Shown here: one piece after another, positions 1-5,083 of the stretch
How positions within the stretch are numbered: the first letter of the stretch is position 1
Layout of the letters: every line of letters starts with the position of its first letter
NCBI GenBank assembly: GCA_003135595.1
Contig: PLCI01000184.1
Span: 3,690-9,191, forward strand
Direction: 5' to 3'
Origin: Acidimicrobiaceae bacterium
GTDB lineage: Bacteria; Actinomycetota; Acidimicrobiia; Acidimicrobiales; RAAP-2
Length of the DNA stretch: 5,502 nt
Notes under the pieces: model-generated
The model's input: only the letters and a program-made list of their open reading frames with translations
Database searches by the model: none
Told to the model about the DNA's origin: nothing
Translations under genes and position numbers: made by a program

Positions 1-960
1 GGGGAGCACGAAGACCTCCAGGGCACCGAGGTCGTCGAGGATCGACGCCGCCGCCTCGGTGTCCGCCTCGAGCGCCGCGGCGGTGCGTGTCTCGAGGAGC
101 ACCACGAGCCACGCCGCGGTCTTGGCCCTCACCTCGTCGGTCACGCCGAACTCGAGTGACGCGGCCCGCGAGATCCCGACCATCGTGACGGCGTCCAGGT
201 ACTCGAGGATCGAGGGAGCGAGGCCCGCCGCGAGGAGGCGGGGCACCGCAGCTGTCACCGTGCTCAGGTCCGAGCACGCGACGAGGAGCGTCGAGGCGCA
301 CTCGAGGGCGGGCGCGAGCCGCAGCGTCACCTCGGTCACGAGCGCGAGCGTGCCCTCCGAGCCGATCACGAGCTGGGTGAGGTCGTAGCCGGACGAAGAC
401 TTCATCACCTTGCCGCCGGTGCGGATCACCGTCGCGTCGGCAAGCACCAGCTCGAGGCCGATGACGTGGTTCCGCGTCACGCCGTGTCGGACCGCGCGCA
501 TCCCTCCGGCGTTCGTGTTCACGTTGCCGCCGATCGAGCCCGACAGCTCGCCGGGGTAGACCGGGTAGCGCAGCCCGGTCGCCGCGAGGGCGTCGTCGAG
601 CGCGCGCAGCGTGACGCCCGGCTCCACGACGGCGACCTGGTTGTCGACGTCCACCTCCTTGACGGCCGACATCGCGTCGAAGGCCACGACGACGCCGTCG
701 GCAAGGGGAGTCGCCCCGCCCGAGAGGCCGGTGCCCGACCCGCGCGCGACGATCGGGGTGCCGTGCCGTGCGCAGACCTCGACGACGAAGGCAACCTCGT
801 CGGTGCTCCGGGGGCGAACCACGCACCGGGGTCGCGTGCCCGGCGCGTGCAGCGACTCGTCGTGGCAGTCGTCGTCGCTGATCGCCTCGCCCTCGGTCAC
901 CTGTGCTGCGCCCAGTCCGGCGGTCAGCTCGGCGACCACCGCGTTGTCGATGGGGGCCAT
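1..960 (-). CDS. FAD-linked oxidase, GlcD/D-lactate dehydrogenase type (C-terminal part beyond the left edge)
   Basis: I translated this frame by hand: 320 codons are open from the ATG at 960 to base 1, and the gene continues off the window. It belongs to the PCMH/VAO-type flavoproteins that oxidise 2-hydroxy acids such as glycolate or D-lactate. The FAD-binding domain covers about residues 44-215. Visible motifs are the pyrophosphate loop PIVARGSGTGLSGG (69-82), SGSIGGNVNTNAGG (140-153), and the stretch KSSSGYDLTQLVIGSEGTL (187-205), followed by VTEVTLRL. The FAD-oxidase C-terminal domain, which sets the substrate, starts after about residue 215 and is only partly present. Family members usually have about 450-470 residues, so roughly 130-150 are missing. 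The ATG is the first start codon after an in-frame TGA about ten codons upstream. The substrate cannot be assigned. No iron-sulfur partner is seen in the visible part. Confidence 0.93.
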   Translation of the reverse strand, partial: MAPIDNAVVAELTAGLGAAQVTEGEAISDDDCHDESLHAPGTRPRCVVRPRSTDEVAFVVEVCARHGTPIVARGSGTGLSGGATPLADGVVVAFDAMSAVKEVDVDNQVAVVEPGVTLRALDDALAATGLRYPVYPGELSGSIGGNVNTNAGGMRAVRHGVTRNHVIGLELVLADATVIRTGGKVMKSSSGYDLTQLVIGSEGTLALVTEVTLRLAPALECASTLLVACSDLSTVTAAVPRLLAAGLAPSILEYLDAVTMVGISRAASLEFGVTDEVRAKTAAWLVVLLETRTAAALEADTEAAASILDDLGALEVFVLP

Positions 961-967
961 CGCCGCG

Positions 968-973
968 AGGCTA
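968..973 (-). promoter_or_regulatory. Probable -10 box (TAGCCT) of a leaderless promoter for the FAD oxidase
   Basis: On the minus strand TAGCCT fits the actinobacterial -10 pattern TANNNT and ends 7 bases before the ATG at 960. Transcription would then begin at or next to the start codon. No convincing -35 hexamer lies 16-19 bases upstream. A purine run AGGAGA (981-976) also precedes the gene, but 15 bases separate it from the ATG, which is too far for a normal Shine-Dalgarno sequence. If TAGCCT is the -10, that run would not be transcribed at all. Confidence 0.42.
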
Positions 974-1039
974 TCTCTCCTAGTGGCTCAACTTGCCCGT
1001 CAAAGCCGGGTTGAACGCTGGTTCCGAACGCCAGTGTCG

Positions 1040-1069
1040 GACGTTGCCGACGTGAATGGGGGCAACGTC
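1040..1069. repeat. 9-bp perfect inverted repeat in the helicase-oxidase gap
   Basis: GACGTTGCC (1040-1048) and GGCAACGTC (1061-1069) are exact reverse complements around a 12-base centre. A second, overlapping stem is possible: GTCGG (1036-1040) with CCGAC (1047-1051). The two cannot form together. The repeat is about 60 bases past the helicase stop codon and about 80 bases upstream of the oxidase start. It could be an operator or an RNA hairpin at the end of the helicase transcript. No T-run follows on either strand. Confidence 0.45.
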
Positions 1070-1088
1070 TCGTGGGCCGGCAGGACCA

Positions 1089-1104
1089 GCGGGCTTCGGC
1101 CCGC
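1089..1104 (-). terminator. Candidate terminator hairpin after the helicase gene
   Basis: GCGGGC (1089-1094) and GCCCGC (1099-1104) form a perfect 6-bp all-GC stem with a 4-base loop (TTCG on the plus strand, CGAA on the minus strand). It begins 24 bases past the helicase TAG (1131-1129). There is no T-tract after it on the minus strand. Hairpins without a T-tract are often proposed as terminators in GC-rich actinobacteria, but their activity is less certain than that of classic ones. Confidence 0.4.
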
Positions 1105-1128
1105 GAAGGATGAGACCGATCCACTGCA

Positions 1129-2673
1129 CTACCCCTCGTCTCTCGGCGGTAGGGCGGCTCGCAGCTCGGCGATCCGCCGAGACCGCGCGTCGCCCTCGAG
1201 CGGCCGACGCTCCGTGGCCATCCTGTCGAGCGCCACCGCGACTGGCGCGAGGAAGCGTGAGCGTGCCTTGGTGCCGCCGTCGGACGACCACGTGCACAGC
1301 AGGTTCGACTCGGGCCTCGTCATCGCGACGTACAGGAGCCGGCGCTCCTCGTCGAGCTGGGCGGTCGTCGTGGCGCTCGAGATCGGCAGCGAGCCCTCGG
1401 TCAGCCCCGTGACCGCGACGCTGTCCCACTCGAGCCCCTTCGCGCGGTGGATCGTGGACAGCACGACCGCGTCGGGGACGTCGCTCGGGTCCCAGCGCCG
1501 CGGCAGGTCCGCCTCGAGGTCCGACGCGGGCGTTTGCTCGGCGCCGAGCCGGATGGTCGGCACGCCCGCTGCGGCGCAGGCCTGGGCAAGGTCGTCGAGC
1601 GCGGCGTTGGTCCGCGCGAGCACCGCCGTCTGGTGCCACCACCACGAGGGCCCGTGCATCGCGCGGCACCAGGCCGCGACGCCCGCTGCTTCCGCTGCCG
1701 CGTCCTCGAAGGCGAGGATCCGGGGCAGCTCGCCGCCCTCGGTCGCCGCGACGAGGTCGAGCGGGCCCTCGTCGAGCGCGGCGATCGCGGCGCGCACGAT
1801 GGCCTCGGTCGAGCGGTGGTTCCGCGGGAGCGTGAGCACCCTGGTCGGCGGCCATCGCGTGGCGATCTGGTCCAGGAGGTTCGCGTCCGCGCCGTTCCAC
1901 CCGTAGATCGACTGGTTGGGGTCCCCGACGCCGAAGAGGTCCGGGTCGTCGCCGGCCATGGCCGCGAGGAAGTCGAACTGCGCGGGGTTCATGTCCTGGA
2001 GCTCGTCGACGAAGAACAGCCGAGTGCGCCAGTGGAAGGCGTCGGCGACCTCCTTGTCGTGCTCGAGCAGCCGCGTCGCCTCCTCGAGCAGGCCGTCGAA
2101 GTCGAGCACGCCGCGCTTCCGACAGAGCCGGTCGTAGCCCTCGAGCACGCGCTGCATCTGCTCGTTCGAGGTCGGCACGCGACGACGCGCGGCCCGTGCG
2201 CCGGCCTCGTAGGTCGTCGCGTCGAGGCGACGCGACTTCGCCCACGACACCTCGGCCTCGAGGCGCGCGATCGCCGGCGCGGGCAGCGTGAGCCCGAGCT
2301 CGGTGGCCAGCTCGACGAAGAGGCGGTGGCGGTCCGACGCGATCACCGGCGGCGCCTGCCCGTGCGCCGAGCGCGCGTCGCGCACCAGCTCGAGCGCGGC
2401 GCGGTGGAACGTGCCGGCACGCACGCCCTCGACGCCGGCGCGATGTAGGCGGGTGCGCAGGTCCCCGGCCGCCTTTCGGGTGAAGGTCGCGACGAGGACG
2501 TGGTGCGGGTCCAGCTGCTCGTCGGTCACCCTGCGCACCACGCGCTGGGTCAGCACGCGGGTCTTGCCCGCACCAGCGCCAGCGCGGACGACAAGGCGAC
2601 GGTCCGTCGCCTCGATCGCCTCGAGCTGCTCGGGCGTGAAGCCGAGCGCCTCGTCGTCGGCCTCGAGCGCCAT
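1129..2673 (-). CDS. UvrD/PcrA-like SF1A DNA helicase, compact form without a 2B subdomain
   Basis: This 514-residue protein is an ATP-driven 3'-5' DNA translocase or helicase by family, probably acting in DNA repair or restart. All motor motifs are present in order: Q motif FTPEQLEAI (12-20), Walker A AGAGAGKT (31-38), motif Ia ATFTRKAA (62-69), GTFH (87-90), LDFDGLL (190-196), motif II DELQD (223-227), motif III GDPNQSIYGWNGA (250-262), NHRS (285-288), motif IV LARTNAALD (352-360), motif V TIHRAKGLEW (407-416) and motif VI EERRLLYVAMTR (442-453) with the arginine finger. E. coli UvrD has roughly 280 residues between NYRS and motif V; here there are about 115, and the missing part matches the 2B insertion. 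After motif VI only about 60 residues follow, with no HRDC domain and no cysteine cluster as in actinobacterial UvrD2. The ATG at 2673 starts eleven residues before the Q motif. I do not assign a symbol because UvrD, PcrA and UvrD2 names would overstate what is known. Confidence 0.93.
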   Translation of the reverse strand: MALEADDEALGFTPEQLEAIEATDRRLVVRAGAGAGKTRVLTQRVVRRVTDEQLDPHHVLVATFTRKAAGDLRTRLHRAGVEGVRAGTFHRAALELVRDARSAHGQAPPVIASDRHRLFVELATELGLTLPAPAIARLEAEVSWAKSRRLDATTYEAGARAARRRVPTSNEQMQRVLEGYDRLCRKRGVLDFDGLLEEATRLLEHDKEVADAFHWRTRLFFVDELQDMNPAQFDFLAAMAGDDPDLFGVGDPNQSIYGWNGADANLLDQIATRWPPTRVLTLPRNHRSTEAIVRAAIAALDEGPLDLVAATEGGELPRILAFEDAAAEAAGVAAWCRAMHGPSWWWHQTAVLARTNAALDDLAQACAAAGVPTIRLGAEQTPASDLEADLPRRWDPSDVPDAVVLSTIHRAKGLEWDSVAVTGLTEGSLPISSATTTAQLDEERRLLYVAMTRPESNLLCTWSSDGGTKARSRFLAPVAVALDRMATERRPLEGDARSRRIAELRAALPPRDEG

Positions 2674-2679
2674 GTCGGC

Positions 2680-2685
2680 AACCTA
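2680..2685 (-). promoter_or_regulatory. Probable -10 box (TAGGTT) of a leaderless promoter for the helicase
   Basis: Minus-strand TAGGTT fits TANNNT and lies 6 bases before the ATG at 2673, so the transcript would start close to the A of that codon. No clear -35 is seen at 16-19 bases upstream. The overlapping purines GGTAGG could instead serve as a weak ribosome site 8 bases before the ATG; this is the main alternative reading. Confidence 0.38.
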
Positions 2686-2745
2686 CCGAGGCGTGGTGAC
2701 CCCCACTCGGCCGTTCGTGGGCTCAAATCTGCAAAATCGCGTTGG

Positions 2746-2751
2746 TAGCCT
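2746..2751 (+). promoter_or_regulatory. Probable -10 box (TAGCCT) of a leaderless promoter for the hydrolase operon
   Basis: TAGCCT lies 6 bases before the GTG at 2758, so transcription is expected to begin at the start codon. Upstream, 2722-2738 is unusually AT-rich for this window (CTCAAATCTGCAAAATC), as expected of a promoter, though no TTGACA-like -35 is found. There is no Shine-Dalgarno sequence before the GTG. The box also contains the in-frame TAG that blocks any longer reading of the hydrolase, so the position of the start is well constrained. It shares an 84-base divergent region with the helicase promoter. Confidence 0.45.
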
Positions 2752-2757
2752 TGCGGT

Positions 2758-3522
2758 GTGCTGCGTGCCTTCCTCGATGGCGCGGTGTTCGGCACCACGA
2801 AGGGAGACGGGGCACCGCGCGTGCTGCTCCTCCACGGCTGGCGTCGCACCCATGATGACTTCGACCGCGTGGCCGACGCCCTCGAGTCGCGTGGCGTGAG
2901 CTCGTTGTCCCTCGACCTCCCGGGCTTCGGGGCGACGCCCGCCCCCGCTGTCGGCATGGGGGCCAGGGGCTACGCGGCCCAGCTCGCCGGCCTCGTCGAG
3001 TCAGTCGCCTCGAGCGGCTCGCCTATGGTCCTCGTCGGCCACTCCTTCGGCGGCCGCGTAGCGATCTGCCTGGCGGCGTCGGCGCCGGACTGCGTCGCCG
3101 GGATCGTGCTGAGCAGCGTCCCCCTGGTGCGCGCCGCGTTGCCCCATGCGACGATGTCTCGTCGCTACCGGGCGGTCAGGTCCGCAGCGAGGCTCGGCCT
3201 GGTGTCTGCGGCTCGCCTGGAAGCAGCCCGTCGCCGCCACGGCTCGGCGGACTACCGCGCCGCGACCGGGGTCGTCCGCGACGTGCTCGTCGCGACGGTC
3301 TCGGAGTCCTACGAGCCCGAGCTTGCGGCCCTGGGATGCCCCATGGCGCTCATCTGGGGCGCGAGCGACACGACGGTGCCACTCGACGTCGCCCGGGCGG
3401 CACTTGACATGGTGCCCGGCGCCACGCTCGACGTGGTGGACGGCGTCGGTCACCTGGTACCGACCGAGGCGCCCGATCGCCTCGCGGCCGCAGTGCTCAC
3501 GATGCTGCGGGGCACGAGCTGA
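2758..3522 (+). CDS. Alpha/beta hydrolase, first gene of the cell-wall operon
   Basis: This 254-residue protein has the whole alpha/beta-hydrolase fold. The oxyanion region is LLLHGW (23-28), the nucleophile elbow is VGHSFGG (93-99) with Ser96, the acid is probably Asp204 in WGASDTTVP (200-208), and the base is His232 in GVGHLVPTEAP (229-239). The cap segment, about residues 123-185, is arginine-rich. Length is usual for the family. No signal peptide or membrane helix is seen, so it should be cytoplasmic. The GTG start is the first possible one, because an in-frame TAG lies four codons upstream. The next gene, a MurF-like ligase, follows after 29 bases or overlaps it, which suggests an operon with murF and ddl. 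The substrate is unknown: esters, thioesters and amides are all possible for this fold, and the cell-wall context is only a hint. Confidence 0.9.
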   Translation: MLRAFLDGAVFGTTKGDGAPRVLLLHGWRRTHDDFDRVADALESRGVSSLSLDLPGFGATPAPAVGMGARGYAAQLAGLVESVASSGSPMVLVGHSFGGRVAICLAASAPDCVAGIVLSSVPLVRAALPHATMSRRYRAVRSAARLGLVSAARLEAARRRHGSADYRAATGVVRDVLVATVSESYEPELAALGCPMALIWGASDTTVPLDVARAALDMVPGATLDVVDGVGHLVPTEAPDRLAAAVLTMLRGTS

Positions 3523-3551
3523 GCCCGCTCGCCTCGGCCGGCGTCGCCCTG
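3519..3551 (+). other. In-frame upstream extension of the MurF-like gene, with a possible CTG start
   Basis: The ligase frame stays open upstream of its first GTG (3552). At 3519 a CTG overlaps the hydrolase TGA (bases CTGA), the same geometry as the common ATGA overlap. It follows GGGG (3509-3512) at 6 bases, a weak ribosome site. Starting here adds (M)SPLASAGVALV, which together with the next residues gives a full-length hydrophobic helix. The GTG at 3552 would start in the middle of that helix and has no ribosome site. CTG starts are rare, so this remains uncertain. No ATG, GTG or TTG was found in frame between the hydrolase stop and 3552. Confidence 0.4.
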
Positions 3552-5051
3552 GTGCTCGCGGCCGGCGCCCTCTGCAGCTGGCTGCGGTGGCTGCGGGTCG
3601 CCCAACGCGAGCACTACCTCGGCGGCTCGGTCAGCCGCTTCGCGGTGCGGTGGTGGACGTCCTCGCGGGGATCGATCGCCCTCGGCGTCCTCGCGGTCGC
3701 GGCCGTCGCCGGCGCGCTGGCGGTGTCCGCCGTCGCGGTCGTGACCGGCGTGGCCCTCGTGGTCGGCCCTCTCGGGCTCGGCGTGCGCGGGCGCACGAGC
3801 CCGCTCGCCTGGACGAGGCGCCTCACGACGCTCGCGGCGCTCTCGGCCGCGATGCTGGCGGGCCTCGGGGTGGGGGCTGCCTTCACGCCCTGGCCGTTCG
3901 CCGCGGGAGCCGCGGTCGTCCTGCTGTGCGACGTCGTGGTCGACGCCGCGTCGATCATCCTCGTCCCGATCGAGGACCGCCTGGCCATGCCCTATGTCGA
4001 GCGGGCCAGGCGCCGGCTCGTCGCGGTGGGACCCGCGGTCGTCGCGATCACCGGCAGCTACGGCAAGACCTCGACCAAGCACCACCTCGCCGAGCTGCTC
4101 GCGGGGACGACCTCGGTGGTCCCGACGCCGCGCAGCTTCAACAACCGGGCCGGCCTCGCGATCGCGGTCAACGACTACCTCGTCGAGGGGACCAAGGTCT
4201 TCATCGCCGAGATGGGCACCTACGGCACGGGGGAGATCCGAGCCATGTGCGACTGGTGCCGGCCCGACGTCTCGGTGCTCACCGCCATCGGTCCCGTGCA
4301 CCTCGAGCGGTTCGGCTCGCTCGAGCGCATCGTGGCGGCGAAGGCCGAGATCGCCGAGCAGGCGCGCGTCGTCGTGTGCAACGTCGACGACGAGCGGCTG
4401 CGCGAGCTCGCGGGTTCGCTCGCGGGCGGCACGCGCGAGGTGCTCACCGCGGGGTCGGTGAGCGAAGACGCCGCCGTGCGAGTCGAGGTGGTCGGGGAGC
4501 GCTGGCGCGTCGTGGTCCGCGGCGAGACGATCCTCGTCACGATGCCCATCCCGGGCGTGCAGCCGACCAACCTCGCCTGCGCGGTCGCCGCGGCCGTCGC
4601 CCTCGACGTCGGCGTCGACGCGATCGCGACGAGGATCCCGCACATCGCGCCGGTCGCGCACCGGCTCACGGTCGCGAACGCGCCCTCGGGGGTGCTCGTG
4701 GTCGACGACACCTACAACGCGAACCCCGCCGGCGCGGGCGCGGCGCTCGAGCTCCTTCGCAGCCTGCCCGTCGAGGGCCGCCGCGTGGTCGTCACGCCGG
4801 GGATGATCGAGCTCGGCACGCGCCAGCGCACGGAGAACGAGGCGTTCGCGGGCGCGGCGGCCCAGGTGGCAGCAGCGGTCGTCGTCATCGGCCGCACCAA
4901 CGCCTCGTCACTGCGTCGAGGCGCGGTCGACGGCGGCGCGGACGTGGTGCGCGTGCCGACGCGAGAGCGCGCCGTCGAGTGGGTGCGCGGCTCGCTCGGC
5001 CACGGCGACGCCGTCCTCTACGAGAACGACCTGCCCGACCACTACCCTTGA
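3552..5051 (+). CDS. murF: Membrane-anchored MurF-like Mur ligase (UDP-MurNAc-tripeptide--D-Ala-D-Ala ligase family)
   Basis: MurF couples ATP hydrolysis to adding D-Ala-D-Ala to the peptidoglycan stem peptide. The ligase part shows, numbered from the GTG: P-loop TGSYGKTSTK (167-176), SFNNRAGLAIAVN (195-207), AEMGTYGTGEI (219-229), IGPVHLERFGS (246-256), Lys264 in AAKAEI as the likely carbamylated lysine, HRL (370-372), DDTYNANPAG (385-394), GMIELG (417-422), and the end ENDLPDHY (491-498). FNN, NIGPVHLE-like and YNANP motifs fit MurF better than MurC, MurD or MurE. The N-terminal 145 residues are unusual: arginine-rich 11-40, hydrophobic 41-77 (probably a hairpin of two helices), arginine-rich 79-90, and helices at about 92-112 and 115-139. 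This replaces the normal UDP-substrate domain. By the positive-inside rule the ligase is cytoplasmic. ddl follows after 32 bases. The start is doubtful: the protein may begin at a CTG at 3519. The symbol is given for family; the exact substrate is not proven. Confidence 0.88.
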   Translation: MLAAGALCSWLRWLRVAQREHYLGGSVSRFAVRWWTSSRGSIALGVLAVAAVAGALAVSAVAVVTGVALVVGPLGLGVRGRTSPLAWTRRLTTLAALSAAMLAGLGVGAAFTPWPFAAGAAVVLLCDVVVDAASIILVPIEDRLAMPYVERARRRLVAVGPAVVAITGSYGKTSTKHHLAELLAGTTSVVPTPRSFNNRAGLAIAVNDYLVEGTKVFIAEMGTYGTGEIRAMCDWCRPDVSVLTAIGPVHLERFGSLERIVAAKAEIAEQARVVVCNVDDERLRELAGSLAGGTREVLTAGSVSEDAAVRVEVVGERWRVVVRGETILVTMPIPGVQPTNLACAVAAAVALDVGVDAIATRIPHIAPVAHRLTVANAPSGVLVVDDTYNANPAGAGAALELLRSLPVEGRRVVVTPGMIELGTRQRTENEAFAGAAAQVAAAVVVIGRTNASSLRRGAVDGGADVVRVPTRERAVEWVRGSLGHGDAVLYENDLPDHYP

Positions 5052-5072
5052 CCGACCGCGCCTTCGCGGTCC

Positions 5073-5079
5073 AAGGAGG
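5073..5079 (+). promoter_or_regulatory. Strong Shine-Dalgarno sequence that fixes the ddl start
   Basis: AAGGAGG matches the anti-Shine-Dalgarno end of 16S rRNA perfectly and lies 4 bases before the GTG at 5084. It favours that start over the in-frame TTG at 5048, which overlaps the ligase stop. It is the only textbook ribosome site in the window and belongs to an operon-internal gene. Confidence 0.8.
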
Positions 5080-5083
5080 CGAC

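Noticed and set aside
59..388. Open frame of 109 codons on the plus strand near the left edge.
   Set aside because: Ser/Ala/Arg-rich product antisense to the FAD oxidase, whose conserved FAD-binding sequence continues through this region.
998..1003. TTGACG on the minus strand as a -35 box for the oxidase.
   Set aside because: It is 24 bases from the TAGCCT box, too far for a standard promoter, and no other -10 fits at 16-19 bases.
611..1906. Long open frame of 431 codons on the plus strand, opposite the oxidase and helicase.
   Set aside because: It crosses two well-supported minus-strand genes and the gap between them, its product is low-complexity Ser/Ala/Arg, and stop codons are simply rare at this GC content.
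980..2245. Open frame of 421 codons on the minus strand inside the helicase gene.
   Set aside because: Arg/Ala/Gly-rich frame shift of the helicase with no recognisable domain; the overlapping frame carries all helicase motifs.
985..2726. GGCTCAA occurs in both the oxidase (985-991) and hydrolase (2720-2726) upstream regions.
   Set aside because: The copies have opposite orientation relative to their genes and different distances from the start (about 12 and 19 bases from the -10), so a shared regulatory role is not supported.
3450..4661. Open frame of 403 codons on the minus strand, opposite the MurF-like ligase.
   Set aside because: Its product is an Arg/Asp/His-rich shadow typical of the antisense frame of a GC-rich gene, and the plus strand carries clear Mur ligase motifs.
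61..4750. CTCGAG occurs 22 times by manual count, about ten times more than expected from base composition.
   Set aside because: In the oxidase and helicase nearly every copy is the in-frame codon pair CTC-GAG (Leu-Glu), with an occasional TCG-AGC (Ser-Ser). Codon preference and a Leu-Glu-rich protein style explain it without a DNA motif.
5048..5083. TTG at 5048 overlapping the ligase stop (TTGA) as the start of ddl.
   Set aside because: The added twelve residues do not match Ddl, while the GTG at 5084 follows AAGGAGG and gives the usual Ddl N-terminus.
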